Source: Thiohalorhabdus sp. Cl-TMA | Lineage (GTDB): Bacteria; Pseudomonadota; Gammaproteobacteria; Thiohalorhabdales; Thiohalorhabdaceae | Length of the DNA: 64,000 nucleotides | NCBI RefSeq assembly: GCF_041821045.1 | Contig: NZ_JBGUAW010000002.1 | Span: forward strand, 1-64,000 | Direction: 5' to 3' | Notes under the pieces: model-generated | Databases searched by the model: none | What the model was told of the DNA's origin: nothing | Seen by the model: the letters and a program-made list of their open reading frames with translations, nothing else | Program-made: the position numbers and the translations under genes | Part shown: positions 1 through 21,041 of the stretch, piece by piece | How positions within the stretch are numbered: the stretch's first letter is position 1 | Layout of the letters: each line of letters opens with the position of its first letter

Positions 1-21
1 TCGACCGTGCGGCTTGACCAT
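1..21 (+). rRNA. rrl: 23S rRNA, 3' end (partial)
   Basis: The first bases match the 3' terminus of proteobacterial 23S rRNA: the conserved GACCGTG-GGCTTGACC stretch that forms the 3' strand of helix 1. The gene enters from the left edge, so only the tail is visible. The mature end is placed at about base 20-21 by analogy with E. coli and Pseudomonas. Bases 22-101 are the spacer to 5S and hold no tRNA. Confidence 0.7.
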
Positions 22-101
22 ATAACACCCAAGCAACGGTGTATCCGCCGCCTGCAGGCGCCAAACACCGCTCGTACTCCGAATTCAGCACTTTCCAGGT
101 T

Positions 102-220
102 TGCCTGGTGGCCATAGCCCGCGGGAACCACCCGATCCCATTCCGAACTCGGCAGTGAAAACGCGGCGCGCCGATGATAGTGCGGGGCCTCCCCGTGCGA
201 AAGTAGGTCACCGCCAGGCA
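102..220 (+). rRNA. rrf: 5S rRNA
   Basis: A 119-base sequence begins TGCCTGGTGGCCATAGC and ends GCCAGGCA, so its termini pair as helix I of 5S rRNA. The internal CCGATCCCATTCCGAACTC and CGAAAGTAGG elements are the conserved loop B/C and loop E regions. It is the last gene of an rrn operon and a rho-independent terminator follows 10 bases later. Confidence 0.95.
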
Positions 221-229
221 TTTTCGCCA

Positions 230-262
230 AGCCCTCGGGGTCCCCCCGGGGGCTTTTTTTTT
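230..262 (+). terminator. rrn operon terminator
   Basis: An 11-bp GC-rich stem (230-240 with 244-254, loop TCC) is followed by an uninterrupted T run at 254-262. This is a strong intrinsic terminator directly after 5S rRNA. The next gene starts only 25 bases later. Confidence 0.92.
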
Positions 263-287
263 GCGAACAGGGAATGGGCTCGGCGCC

Positions 288-1115
288 ATGCACGATTTCC
301 GCCTGGCCGAGGACCGTAAGGACAGGTTGCGGTCGTCGGTGATCGCTGCGATGGTCAAAGGGCGAGGCGGGCCACCTCCGGAAATTCGGCTGTGGGAAGA
401 AGTGGATTCCACGAACGTCCGGCTGCGCGAGCTCGCGGAGACCGGGCTGGAGCCTCCGGTGATCGCCGCTGCTGAACATCAGACCGCCGGAAAGGGGCGG
501 CGCGGCAGGACTTGGCACTCCGCGCACGCCGGCAATCTGTATTTATCCCTGCTGACCCCCCTGCCCTCCCCCGTCCTGATGCCTTGGCTGCCCCTGCTCG
601 TAGGCGTGGCAGTGGCGGAGGTCGTCGAGGCGGCGGGGGGCGCCCTGTGGCTCAAATGGCCCAATGACCTGTTGGATACCCGCGAAAGGAAAGTCGGCGG
701 GATCCTGGTGGAGGCCTCCTCGACGGGGAGGCAAAGAAATGGCGCCGTTATCGGCTTGGGGCTGAACGTGAACGCCCGGGTGATAAATCCCGGTGGCACC
801 GAGCCCGGCTGTCTGTCGGAAATCCTCGGCCATCAATTGGACCGCAATCGGTTGATAGGCGCCCTGTTCAGGACCATCCAGGCTCGGATGGAGGCCATGC
901 AAAACCAGGGTCCGGAAGGGGTCCATGCGGCTTGGCTGGCCAGGGGCCTGTGGCTCGGTGCCCGAGTAGAAGTCCTGTTGGAAGCCGGATGCGATGCGGG
1001 AGTCTTCGAAGGGCTCGATGCCCACGGCCGGATCCGGGTGCGTACGGAAGAGGGGGAAAAGCGCTTCGCCGCCGGTGAAATTTCCTTGCGCGCAGACGCA
1101 GGAGGTGGAACGTGA
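288..1115 (+). CDS. birA: Biotin--[acetyl-CoA-carboxylase] ligase
   Basis: Activates biotin to biotinyl-5'-AMP and transfers it to the lysine of the biotin carboxyl carrier protein of acetyl-CoA carboxylase. Visible motifs are GKGRRGRTW (about 68-76, the adenylate-binding loop), KWPND (123-127) and KVGGILVE (135-142). At 275 residues there is no N-terminal winged-helix domain, so this looks like a monofunctional ligase rather than a ligase-repressor. ATG 288 is chosen because the upstream in-frame TTG at 261 lies in the terminator T run. GTG/ATG codons near 351 are alternatives. It overlaps coaX by 4 bases. No promoter is obvious between the rrn terminator and the start. Confidence 0.93.
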   Translation: MHDFRLAEDRKDRLRSSVIAAMVKGRGGPPPEIRLWEEVDSTNVRLRELAETGLEPPVIAAAEHQTAGKGRRGRTWHSAHAGNLYLSLLTPLPSPVLMPWLPLLVGVAVAEVVEAAGGALWLKWPNDLLDTRERKVGGILVEASSTGRQRNGAVIGLGLNVNARVINPGGTEPGCLSEILGHQLDRNRLIGALFRTIQARMEAMQNQGPEGVHAAWLARGLWLGARVEVLLEAGCDAGVFEGLDAHGRIRVRTEEGEKRFAAGEISLRADAGGGT

Positions 1116-1867
1116 TCCTTGCCGTTGACGTTGGCAATACCGTCACCCGTGTGGCGGTATTCGGTCGGGAAGGCATGGAATGGTGCGGTCGGGTGCCCAC
1201 GGACTGTACCGGTTTGCCCGGCAGTCTCGGAAGATTGCTCCAGGAGGCCCCGGGGTTGGAAGAGGTCCAGGTAGCCGGGGTGTGCTCCGTGGTACCGAAA
1301 GTCGATCCGGATTTGCGGACGCTAATCCGGGAAATGGGGCTGCAAGTCCTGGAAATTCGTCCGGGCCTCTCCGCCGACATAAGGGTGGGCTACACAATGC
1401 CGGAGGAGCTTGGTGTGGATCGCTACGCCAACGCGGCTGCCGCCTACCATCGTTACGGGGGGCCAGTGGCCGTGGTGGATGTGGGTACCGCGCTGACCAT
1501 GGAAATCGTGGACGAACGGGGTGTTTTATGGGGAGGGCCGATATTCCCGGGCCCGGAGGTGGCGCTGCGGGGCTTGGGTGAGCATGCCGCGCGCCTACAG
1601 GGCAGATTGCCAGACGCCGCGGGCCCCATGCTCGCCAGCTCCACCGCGGAGGGAATATCCGCGGGGGTGGCCCACGGATATCCGGCATTGGTGGAAGGGC
1701 TGATTTCGCGGGCCCGGGACGCGGTATCCGTGCCACTGCCGGTGATCCTCACCGGAGGCGGCGGCAGCCGGTTGCAGGGTCAGGTGGCCGGGATCGCGGA
1801 GCGGATCCCTCACCTTACCCTGGAGGGAATCGCGCTCCTGGCTGGAAACCGCTCGCCCGCCCCTTGA
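1112..1867 (+). CDS. coaX: Type III pantothenate kinase
   Basis: Phosphorylates pantothenate, the first step of coenzyme A synthesis, in the cytosol. The 251-residue protein has the acetate/sugar-kinase fold motifs of CoaX: DVGNT at 6-10 (phosphate loop), GVDR at 101-104 (pantothenate site) and DVGTALT at 123-129. It starts at GTG inside the birA stop (GTGA overlap) behind a strong GGAGGTGG site at 1101-1108, so it is translationally coupled to birA. CoaX enzymes are typically feedback-insensitive. CoaBC, a later enzyme of the same pathway, lies at 48014-49231. Confidence 0.95.
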   Translation: MILAVDVGNTVTRVAVFGREGMEWCGRVPTDCTGLPGSLGRLLQEAPGLEEVQVAGVCSVVPKVDPDLRTLIREMGLQVLEIRPGLSADIRVGYTMPEELGVDRYANAAAAYHRYGGPVAVVDVGTALTMEIVDERGVLWGGPIFPGPEVALRGLGEHAARLQGRLPDAAGPMLASSTAEGISAGVAHGYPALVEGLISRARDAVSVPLPVILTGGGGSRLQGQVAGIAERIPHLTLEGIALLAGNRSPAP

Positions 1868-1893
1868 GAAGCCGCGGAAAGTTTCGGTATTCT
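1864..1893 (+). promoter_or_regulatory. Candidate sigma-70 promoter for the tRNA-tuf operon
   Basis: TTGAGA at 1864-1869 (overlapping the coaX stop codon) and TATTCT at 1888-1893 are 18 bases apart. Initiation near 1900 would begin just before the first tRNA at 1904. The -35 matches consensus at 5 of 6 positions and the -10 at 4 of 6. Position supports the call more than match quality does. Confidence 0.5.
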
Positions 1894-1903
1894 ATCTGTC
1901 TTT

Positions 1904-1979
1904 GCTGGCGTAGCTCAGCTGGTAGAGCAGCTGATTTGTAATCAGCGGGTCGCAGGTTCGACTCCTGTCGCCAGCTCCA
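1904..1979 (+). tRNA. tRNA-Thr (anticodon UGU)
   Basis: A full cloverleaf folds. The acceptor GCTGGCG pairs with CGCCAGC, the D arm carries AGCTCAGCTGGTAGAGC, the anticodon loop TTTGTAA gives anticodon TGT, and the T arm contains GGTTCGACTCC. The discriminator is T and the CCA end is encoded. It corresponds to thrU in the E. coli thrU-tyrU-glyT-thrT-tufB operon. Confidence 0.97.
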
Positions 1980-2030
1980 GCCCTTGACATTACGGCCCGA
2001 GGCCATTAACGTTTCATGCTTCCCATCGCT

Positions 2031-2115
<85 letters not shown>

Positions 2116-2225
2116 AACAAACGGGCGAAAGCCATGTTCGCCGATGGCCAGCGGTCATCGGCGGATTTCCTTCGGCTGGCGAGAAGCGGCGTATCGCGGC
2201 AAGCTGGTACGGAGGCCGATTCACT

Positions 2226-2301
2226 GCCCACGTAGCTCAGTCGGTAGAGCACACCCTTGGTAAGGGTGAGGTCCTTGGTTCAAGTCCGAGCGTGGGCACC
2301 A
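2226..2301 (+). tRNA. tRNA-Thr (anticodon GGU)
   Basis: Acceptor GCCCACG pairs with CGTGGGC, the anticodon stem CACCC/GGGTG encloses TTGGTAA with anticodon GGT at 2259-2261, and ACCA is encoded. It corresponds to thrT. The tRNA-Gly that lies between Tyr and this Thr gene in E. coli and Pseudomonas is not detectable in the 110-base gap at 2116-2225. Confidence 0.97.
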
Positions 2302-2352
2302 TTCGTTTGTATAGGCATTAGGGCGCACGATCCTCGAAGGGGAGTTTAGTCG

Positions 2353-3543
<1,191 letters not shown>

Positions 3544-3564
3544 TCCGGGGAGCCGAGGAAGCTC

Positions 3565-3720
3565 ATGCGTGAACTGTACAGCTTAGCCTGCGGGCAGTGT
3601 GGCCGGCGCAACTACACCGGTGACAAGAACAAGCGGAACACCCCCGACAAGCTGGTGTTCCGCAAGTTCTGCCGGTTCTGCCGCGCGCACACGGAGCACC
3701 GCGAGGACAAGATCAAATAG
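3565..3720 (+). CDS. rpmG: 50S ribosomal protein L33, zinc-ribbon form
   Basis: Small 51-residue protein of the large subunit near the E site. It reads [20 protein letters not shown] and continues to a C-terminal [11 protein letters not shown]. Cys9, Cys12, Cys36 and Cys39 form an intact CxxC/CxxC zinc ribbon, the 'C+' form of L33. Many gammaproteobacteria instead have a cysteine-free L33 encoded beside rpmB. Here the gene sits between tuf and tRNA-Trp/secE, an arrangement seen in many other phyla. It starts 21 bases after the tuf stop, so it is probably in the same transcript. Confidence 0.93.
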   Translation: MRELYSLACGQCGRRNYTGDKNKRNTPDKLVFRKFCRFCRAHTEHREDKIK

Positions 3721-3750
3721 CAGGCGGTCCGCCGCCTTGCACCGTTTTGC

Positions 3751-3827
3751 AGGCCAGTAGCTCGAATTGGCAGAGCAACGGACTCCAAATCCGTAGGTTG
3801 GGGGTTCGAATCCCTCCTGGCCTGCCA
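3751..3827 (+). tRNA. tRNA-Trp (anticodon CCA)
   Basis: Acceptor AGGCCAG pairs with CTGGCCT, the anticodon loop CTCCAAA gives CCA at 3785-3787, the T arm reads GGGGGTTCGAATCCCTC, the discriminator is G and CCA is encoded. It lies directly before secE as in many proteobacteria. Seven T residues follow (3828-3834), which could make the tRNA 3' side a weak termination point. Confidence 0.97.
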
Positions 3828-3897
3828 TTTTTTTCTTTATGGGATGCAGCCAATCTTCCCTTCCGCCTAGCACCCCGTACCAACCCGGGCCCCTTTT

Positions 3898-4251
3898 ATG
3901 ACCGATAAGGCGAAAATTACTGTGGCCGTCGCCGTGTTCGCGGCGGGCGTGCTCGGTTATTACTTTCTCGGAGGCCAGGTCCTGGCGGGCCAGGGGGAAT
4001 GGGCTCGGTACGCCAGTATCCTGATCGGAGGCGTTGCCGGTGGGGGTATTTACTACACCACCGAGCAGTTCTCCCAGCTGCGTCGCTTTATCCGGGAAGC
4101 CCGGGTGGAGCTGAGCCGAGTGGTCTGGCCCAGCCGGCAGGAAACCCTGCAGACCACCGCCGTGGTCATCGGCATGGTGCTGTTTGTGGGGGCCTTTCTG
4201 TGGATCGTGGATTGGGTCGTCTTTTCCGCCGTCCGCTACGTAATGGGCTAG
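3898..4251 (+). CDS. secE: Preprotein translocase subunit SecE
   Basis: Essential clamp of the SecYEG translocon in the inner membrane. The 117-residue protein has the three-helix layout of proteobacterial SecE: hydrophobic segments near 7-25, 38-54 and 86-112, with the conserved amphipathic ELSRVVWPSRQE stretch at 71-82 before the last helix. It is followed 9 bases later by nusG, the standard secE-nusG pair. Its partner SecY is encoded at 29458-30801. Confidence 0.96.
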   Translation: MTDKAKITVAVAVFAAGVLGYYFLGGQVLAGQGEWARYASILIGGVAGGGIYYTTEQFSQLRRFIREARVELSRVVWPSRQETLQTTAVVIGMVLFVGAFLWIVDWVVFSAVRYVMG

Positions 4252-4260
4252 GAGGCCGCA

Positions 4261-4794
4261 ATGGCCATGCGCTGGTACGTTGTCCATGCCTATTCCGGCT
4301 ATGAGAAAAAGGCGAAGGCCATGCTGGAGGAAGCTATCCGACAGGCCGGGATGGAGGATTCCTTCGGGCAGATCCTCGTCCCTACCGAGGAGGTGGTCGA
4401 CGTGACCTCCAGCAACAAGGGGACCGCCGAGCGCAAGATCTTCCCCGGATACCTGCTCATCGAGATGGAGATGGATGAGCACACCTGGCATCTGGTGAAG
4501 GATGTCCCGCGAATTACCGGATTCGTGGGCGGCAAGGCGGGCCAGCCGCACCCTCTGCCGGAAAAGGAGGCGGAAGCCATTCTGCGGCAGATCGAGGAAG
4601 GCATGGAGAAGCCGCGACCCAAGGTCACCTTCGCCGTGGGCGAGGCGGTTCATGTTATCGACGGTCCCTTTTCCGGGTTCAACGGGGTGGTGGAAGACGT
4701 CAATTACGACAAGAGCACCATCCAGGCCTCGGTAACCATCTTCGGTCGACCCACCCCGGTCGAGCTGGAGTTCAATCAGGTCGAGAAGGCCTGA
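4261..4794 (+). CDS. nusG: Transcription termination/antitermination factor NusG
   Basis: Binds the RNA polymerase clamp to aid processivity and links it to Rho or to ribosomal protein S10. The 177 residues show the NGN domain, opening MRWYVVHAYSGYEKKAK and containing KIFPGYLLIEMEM. A C-terminal KOW domain with FAVGEAVHVIDGPFSGFNG and a VELEFNQVEK end follows. Length and domain order match E. coli NusG. It starts 9 bases after secE. The polymerase subunits it acts on are encoded downstream. Confidence 0.97.
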   Translation: MAMRWYVVHAYSGYEKKAKAMLEEAIRQAGMEDSFGQILVPTEEVVDVTSSNKGTAERKIFPGYLLIEMEMDEHTWHLVKDVPRITGFVGGKAGQPHPLPEKEAEAILRQIEEGMEKPRPKVTFAVGEAVHVIDGPFSGFNGVVEDVNYDKSTIQASVTIFGRPTPVELEFNQVEKA

Positions 4795-4819
4795 TACCCA
4801 AACGGGGGAGCCATTCCAA

Positions 4820-4836
4820 GCCGCGGATGCCGCGGC
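4820..4836 (+). promoter_or_regulatory. Hairpin in rplK leader, candidate L1 operator
   Basis: GCCGCGG (4820-4826) and CCGCGGC (4830-4836) form a 7-bp stem with an ATG loop, 18 bases before rplK. In E. coli the L1 protein represses the rplKA message by binding its leader at this place. That function here is inferred from position; I did not match the L1 consensus in detail. Confidence 0.4.
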
Positions 4837-4853
4837 CTCTCGGAGAGTGATTC

Positions 4854-5282
4854 ATGGCGAAGAAAATCGAAGCGTACATCAAGCTGCAGGTACCCGCCGG
4901 CCAGGCGCAGCCTAGCCCCCCGGTGGGTCCCGCGTTGGGGCAGCACGGCCTCAACATCATGGAGTTCTGCAAGGCCTTTAACGCCCAGACCCAGGAGCTG
5001 GAGCAGGGACTGCCGGTGCCGGTGGTGATCACCGTGTTCTCCGACAAGTCCTTCACCTTCGTGACCAAGACCCCGCCGGCCTCGATCCTGCTACTGAAGG
5101 CGGCCGGACTCAAGGGCGGGAGCTCCAGCCCGCTTACGAACAAGGTGGGTAAGGTCTCCGAGGCGCAGGTTGAAGAAATCGCCCAGACCAAGCTGCCCGA
5201 TCTGAACACCAATGACCTGGCCACCGCGGCCACCATGATCAAGGGCACCGCCCGGTCCATGGGTATCGAGGTCGAAGGCTAG
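4854..5282 (+). CDS. rplK: 50S ribosomal protein L11
   Basis: Part of the GTPase-associated centre of the large subunit, binding the 1070 region of 23S rRNA. The 142-residue length equals the E. coli protein. It opens [20 protein letters not shown] with the proline-rich [12 protein letters not shown] motif and ends with the [15 protein letters not shown] helix of the RNA-binding domain. The rplA start follows after 9 bases. Confidence 0.98.
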   Translation: MAKKIEAYIKLQVPAGQAQPSPPVGPALGQHGLNIMEFCKAFNAQTQELEQGLPVPVVITVFSDKSFTFVTKTPPASILLLKAAGLKGGSSSPLTNKVGKVSEAQVEEIAQTKLPDLNTNDLATAATMIKGTARSMGIEVEG

Positions 5283-5291
5283 GAGGGCGTC

Positions 5292-5987
5292 ATGGCCAAG
5301 CAAGGAAAGCGCATAACGGACCTGAAGCAGCAGGTTGAAAAAGGCCACGCCTACGACCTGTCGGAGGCGGTACAGCTCGCCAAGAGTACCAGCAAGGTAT
5401 CCTTCGACGAGTCGGTGGACGCGTCCTTCAACCTGGGCATCGATCCCCGCAAGGCGGACCAGATGGTTCGCGGCACGGTCACTCTTCCCCACGGCACCGG
5501 CAAGACCACCCGGGTGGTGGTGTTCGCCGAAGGCGCTAAAGCGGAAGAGGCCCAGGAAGCGGGGGCCGACCACGTGGGTCTGGAGGACTTGGCGGAAAAG
5601 ATCGAGGCCGGCTGGACGGACTTCGATCGCGCCGTGGCCACCCCGGACTCCATGCGCGTGGTAGGTCGCCTCGGGCAGATCCTCGGCCCCCGGGGCCTGA
5701 TGCCGAACCCCAAGGTGGGTACGGTGACCGATGACCTGGCCAACGTGGTTGCCCAGATCAAGGCTGGCCAGGTGGAGTATCGCGCTGACAAGGGCGGTAT
5801 TGTGCATCTGCCCATCGGCCGAGCCAGCTTCGGGGAAGAGGCGCTGGAGGAGAACCTGAAGGCCGCGGCGGATGCCCTGGTCCGGGCCAAGCCCGCCGCC
5901 GCCAAGGGCAAGTATCTCCGGAAAGTGAGCATTTCCTCCACCATGGGTCCCGGGATCCAGGTGGACACCTCTTTCGCCCGCGTATAG
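5292..5987 (+). CDS. rplA: 50S ribosomal protein L1
   Basis: Forms the mobile L1 stalk that accompanies deacylated tRNA leaving the E site, and is usually the translational repressor of its own operon. The 231 residues include [20 protein letters not shown], the [12 protein letters not shown] signature and the C-terminal [15 protein letters not shown]. It follows rplK by 9 bases. A 191-base leader separates it from rplJ. Confidence 0.98.
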   Translation: MAKQGKRITDLKQQVEKGHAYDLSEAVQLAKSTSKVSFDESVDASFNLGIDPRKADQMVRGTVTLPHGTGKTTRVVVFAEGAKAEEAQEAGADHVGLEDLAEKIEAGWTDFDRAVATPDSMRVVGRLGQILGPRGLMPNPKVGTVTDDLANVVAQIKAGQVEYRADKGGIVHLPIGRASFGEEALEENLKAAADALVRAKPAAAKGKYLRKVSISSTMGPGIQVDTSFARV

Positions 5988-6178
5988 GGCGATGTGAAGC
6001 CCCGGCTCGCCGGGGCGATGCGACGGCACCGGAATATTCTGGGCCGTCGAAGACCGCAGGTGCCCGGAATGACCGGGCTTAAACCACCGGCCTGCCGAGA
6101 CGGCGGTGCCGTCCGCGACTCCCTAAACTTTTGGGGGGAATGGCGGGCGGGCCGCAAAACCGAGTAGGGGGATCAGCA
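5988..6178 (+). promoter_or_regulatory. rplJ leader (L10-leader-like)
   Basis: This untranslated gap between rplA and rplJ contains successive hairpins: GCCCCGG/CCGGGGC at 5999-6016, GACGGC/GCCGTC at 6022-6048 and GACGGC/GCCGTC near 6100-6114. In proteobacteria the L10-L12 complex binds a structured rplJ leader to repress translation. Position, length and structure fit that element, but I did not align it to the Rfam L10 leader. Confidence 0.5.
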
Positions 6179-6703
6179 TTGCTGAACCTGGAGCAGAAAA
6201 AGGCGGTAGTCGCTGATCTGCGTGCCCGTTCGGAGGCCGCCCAGGCGGCCATTCTCGCCGACTACCGCGGCCTCACCGTGGACGAGGTCACCAGCCTGCG
6301 CGCCGAGCTCACCGAGAACGGCGTGTACTTCAAGGTGGTGAAGAACAACCTCGCCAAGCGGGCCGTGGACGGGACGGACCTGGAGCCCCTCGCCGAGCAT
6401 TTCTCCGGCCCCACGGCCATGGCCCTCACCGAGGATCCCGTGGCCGCGGCCAAGGTCCTTACCGAGTTCGCCAAGAACCACCAGGACCTGGAAATCAAGG
6501 CGGGCGTGCTCCAGGGCAAAACCCTGAGTGGCCAGGACCTTGAGGCGCTGGCGCAGCTGCCTGATCGGCACACGCTTCTCACCCAGCTTGCCGTGGGCCT
6601 GAACGCCCCGATCACGAAGCTGGCGCGCGATCTCAATGCCGTCCCGGCGAAGTTTGCGCGAGCCCTGGCCGCCGTTCGGGACCAGAAAGGCGAAGCCGCT
6701 TAA
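6179..6703 (+). CDS. rplJ: 50S ribosomal protein L10
   Basis: Anchors the L7/L12 dimers to the large-subunit stalk base. I place the start at TTG 6179, because it gives the family N-terminus (MLNLEQKKAVV) and has a TAGGGGGA site at 6165-6172. Longer in-frame starts at 6131 and 6140 would run into the leader. The product is 174 residues, with the YRGLTVDEVTSLRAEL and VVKNNLAKRA motifs and a C-terminal helix that binds L12. The TTG start may lower initiation and suit the autogenous control expected for this operon. Confidence 0.96.
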   Translation: MLNLEQKKAVVADLRARSEAAQAAILADYRGLTVDEVTSLRAELTENGVYFKVVKNNLAKRAVDGTDLEPLAEHFSGPTAMALTEDPVAAAKVLTEFAKNHQDLEIKAGVLQGKTLSGQDLEALAQLPDRHTLLTQLAVGLNAPITKLARDLNAVPAKFARALAAVRDQKGEAA

Positions 6704-6750
6704 CCGCCCAAACCGTTTGCATTTCCTAATTTTCGCAAGGGAGTCGCATC

Positions 6751-7125
6751 ATGTCCCAGGAAGAAATCCTGAGCGCTATCGAGAACATGACTGTCCTCGA
6801 GCTGTCTGAGCTTGTTAAGGCCATCGAGGAGAAGTTTGACGTATCCGCCGAAGCCCCGGCCGCCGTGGCTGCCGCTCCCGCCGCCGGTGGTGGCGAGGCG
6901 GCTGCCGCCGAGCAGGACGAGTTCGATGTCCTCCTCACCGGCGAGGGTGAGAAGAAGGTGCAGACCATTAAGGTGCTCCGCGAGGTGACCGGTCTGGGCC
7001 TGAAGGAGGCCAAGGAGATGGTCGAGAACCTGCCGGCGACCCTCAAGGAAGGCGCTTCCAAGGAAGAGGCCGAGGACATCAAGTCCAAGATGGAAGAGGC
7101 CGGCGCCCCGGTGGAGCTGAAGTAA
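6751..7125 (+). CDS. rplL: 50S ribosomal protein L7/L12
   Basis: Multicopy stalk protein that recruits translational GTPases. The 124-residue protein has an N-terminal dimerisation helix ([20 protein letters not shown]), an Ala/Gly-rich hinge around residues 35-52, and the C-terminal factor-binding domain with [20 protein letters not shown]. It lies 47 bases after rplJ behind AAGGGAG. Confidence 0.98.
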   Translation: MSQEEILSAIENMTVLELSELVKAIEEKFDVSAEAPAAVAAAPAAGGGEAAAAEQDEFDVLLTGEGEKKVQTIKVLREVTGLGLKEAKEMVENLPATLKEGASKEEAEDIKSKMEEAGAPVELK

Positions 7126-7162
7126 CCCTCCGAAGTCTCCGGTTATCGCAACCGGTTGAAGC

Positions 7163-7190
7163 GGCTGGCGGCCCGCACGGGGCGCCAGCC
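7163..7190 (+). promoter_or_regulatory. rplL-rpoB intercistronic hairpin, likely attenuator
   Basis: GGCTGGCG (7163-7170) pairs with CGCCAGCC (7183-7190) and is followed by CTTCTGTGTTTCT, a weak U-rich tract. In E. coli a partial terminator in this interval lets only part of the transcripts continue into rpoBC. The 233-base gap and the imperfect terminator suggest the same role here. Confidence 0.55.
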
Positions 7191-7358
7191 CTTCTGTGTT
7201 TCTGAATGACCGCCTTCGAGTCGCCGGCCACCGGGACTCGGGGCCCTGCGAAGCGTTGACCGCCGCTCGTCCCGCCATCCGCGCGATGGATGGGGCCGTG
7301 AAGCGGCTACTGCCCGTTCCCGCGACGGCGCGTGCCTTCCACTCCCGTAGGAGTAGCC

Positions 7359-11429
<4,071 letters not shown>

Positions 11430-11539
11430 ATCGCGCGCGCATTGGCGGTGGGGCCGACGGGGGGTTGGCCCCTTTGGGCCGGCGGCATTGCTCGCCGGCG
11501 ACCGCATCCAGGCGTATTGAGGCGCCAAGGAGGATGACC

Positions 11540-15685
<4,146 letters not shown>

Positions 15686-15711
15686 GGTGTAACTGAAGCC
15701 GGCGTGTCGAG

Positions 15712-15747
15712 GGCACGGCGGGCTGTCTGCCCGTCGTGCCGTTTCTT
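15712..15747 (+). terminator. rpoBC operon terminator
   Basis: GGCACG-G-CGGGC (15712-15723) pairs with GCCCG-T-CGTGCC (15729-15740) around a TGTCT loop and is followed by GTTTCTT. The T-rich part merges with the -35 box of the next promoter, so the rpoBC end and the str operon start are packed into about 60 bases. Confidence 0.82.
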
Positions 15748-15774
15748 GACACCCTACAATGCGCAAACTACAAT
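15746..15774 (+). promoter_or_regulatory. str operon sigma-70 promoter
   Basis: TTGACA at 15746-15751 matches the -35 consensus perfectly and TACAAT at 15769-15774 matches the -10 at 5 of 6 positions, with an ideal 17-base spacer. Initiation near 15781 would leave a leader of about 60 bases before rpsL. This is the clearest promoter in the window. Confidence 0.88.
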
Positions 15775-15839
15775 TCTCTGCTTTCCCATGACGGGCCGGA
15801 GTCATCGGCCTGTCATTTATTTTGAAGGGAGCGAGTCGC

Positions 15840-16211
15840 ATGCCGACCATCAACCAGTTGGTGCGCAAGCGGCGCAAGAAGGTCGTAGAGAAGAGCAATA
15901 CGCCCGCGCTGGATTCCTGTCCGCAGCGGCGGGGCGTTTGCACCCGTGTCTACACCGCGACGCCCAAGAAGCCGAACTCGGCGCTGCGAAAGGTGGCCCG
16001 TGTGCGGCTCACCAATGGGAAGGAAGTAAGTACGTATATTCCCGGCGAAGGCCACAACCTGCAGGAGCACTCGGTGGTTCTGGTTCGGGGTGGCCGGGTG
16101 AAGGACCTGCCGGGTGTGCGTTATCACGTGGTTCGCGGGGCCCTGGATACGGCCGGGGTGAGCGACCGCCGTCAGGCGCGCTCGAAATACGGCACCCGGC
16201 GGCCGAAGTAA
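15840..16211 (+). CDS. rpsL: 30S ribosomal protein S12
   Basis: Decoding-centre protein, first gene of the str operon. The 123 residues from ATG 15840 begin [15 protein letters not shown]. They include [19 protein letters not shown], the streptomycin-site loop with wild-type lysine, and [12 protein letters not shown], whose aspartate is methylthiolated in many bacteria. An in-frame codon at 15822 would add six residues upstream of the GGGAGCG site and is not used. Confidence 0.98.
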   Translation: MPTINQLVRKRRKKVVEKSNTPALDSCPQRRGVCTRVYTATPKKPNSALRKVARVRLTNGKEVSTYIPGEGHNLQEHSVVLVRGGRVKDLPGVRYHVVRGALDTAGVSDRRQARSKYGTRRPK

Positions 16212-16694
<483 letters not shown>

Positions 16695-16745
16695 ATCCGG
16701 CAAAAATCCGAATTTCGTTCGTCGACGGACCAAGAGGCTCCCGCC

Positions 16746-18845
<2,100 letters not shown>

Positions 18846-18877
18846 GCGAACGGACCGCTTGAGGGGAGGGACACGAA

Positions 18878-20068
<1,191 letters not shown>

Positions 20069-20075
20069 CAGCCAA

Positions 20076-20393
20076 ATGGCCGTCGTTAAACAGCAAAAGA
20101 TTCGCATCCGCCTTAAGGCCTACGATCACAAGCTGCTGGATCATTCGGCCGCAGAGATCGTCAACACGGCCAAGCGCACCGGCGCCCGGGTTCAGGGTCC
20201 GGTTCCGCTGCCCACGCGGGTGGAGAAGTTCACCGTCCTGCGGTCGCCCCACGTGGACAAGCGGGGTATGGACCAATTCGAATGCCGTACCCACAAGCGG
20301 CTTCTCGACATCGTCGACCCCACCGACCAGACCGTGGACGCCCTGATGAAATTGGATCTGGCGGCGGGCGTCGACGTCCAGATCAAGCTCTAG
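20076..20393 (+). CDS. rpsJ: 30S ribosomal protein S10
   Basis: 30S head protein that also serves as NusE, bridging NusG and the ribosome or the Nus antitermination complex. The 105 residues start [20 protein letters not shown] and contain the [18 protein letters not shown] loop, ending [10 protein letters not shown]. The gap to tuf is too short for the E. coli type S10 leader, so L4-mediated control would have to act elsewhere; see the rplC-rplD interval. Confidence 0.98.
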   Translation: MAVVKQQKIRIRLKAYDHKLLDHSAAEIVNTAKRTGARVQGPVPLPTRVEKFTVLRSPHVDKRGMDQFECRTHKRLLDIVDPTDQTVDALMKLDLAAGVDVQIKL

Positions 20394-20405
20394 CGGGATC
20401 AGGTC

Positions 20406-21041
20406 ATGGCAATTGGCGTAATTGGAAAGAAAGTCGGAATGTCCCGCGTGTTCACCGAATCCGGGGAAAGCATCCCCGTAACGGTGATCGAGGTAACCTC
20501 TAATCGGGTTACCCAGGTAAAGGACGCCGACCGCGACGGCTACAGCGCGGTTCAGGTGACGACCGGCCAGCGAAAGCCTCACCGGATCTCCAAGCCTTTG
20601 GCCGGCCACGCCGCCAAGGCCGGGGTGGAGCCCGGGCGCACCACACGGGAGTTCCGCCCCGCCGACGGGGAGGAGCTCCCCGAAAGCGGCTCCGTCCTGG
20701 AGGTGGACCGGTTCGAGGCGGGTCAGCGCGTGGATATCAGCGGCATCACCAAGGGCCGGGGCTACGCGGGCACCATGAAGCGGTGGAACTTCGGAGGCGG
20801 GCCCGCTACCCACGGCGCCCACAAGATTCACCGCAAGGGTGGCTCCATCGGTCAAATGCAGGATCCCGGCCGGGTGTTCAAGGGCAAGAAGATGTCCGGG
20901 CAGATGGGCGGACGTCGATCCACACAGCAGAATCTCGAGGTGGTACGCGTGGACGCCGACCGGCAGATCCTGCTCGTTCGGGGGGCGATCCCCGGCGCGA
21001 AGAATTCGGATGTGCTCGTCCGGCCCACGGTGAAGTCCTGA
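20406..21041 (+). CDS. rplC: 50S ribosomal protein L3
   Basis: Early-assembly large-subunit protein whose extension reaches the peptidyl-transferase centre. The 211 residues begin [16 protein letters not shown] and include [20 protein letters not shown] and [17 protein letters not shown]. The glutamine in SIGQMQDPG corresponds to the residue methylated by PrmB in E. coli. The usual close spacing to rplD is broken by a 238-base gap. Confidence 0.98.
   Translation: MAIGVIGKKVGMSRVFTESGESIPVTVIEVTSNRVTQVKDADRDGYSAVQVTTGQRKPHRISKPLAGHAAKAGVEPGRTTREFRPADGEELPESGSVLEVDRFEAGQRVDISGITKGRGYAGTMKRWNFGGGPATHGAHKIHRKGGSIGQMQDPGRVFKGKKMSGQMGGRRSTQQNLEVVRVDADRQILLVRGAIPGAKNSDVLVRPTVKS

Noticed and set aside
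1990-2030. TTGACA-like box (1984-1989) ahead of tRNA-Tyr as a second promoter
   Set aside because: No acceptable -10 element at 16-18 bases; TTAACG is too far from consensus.
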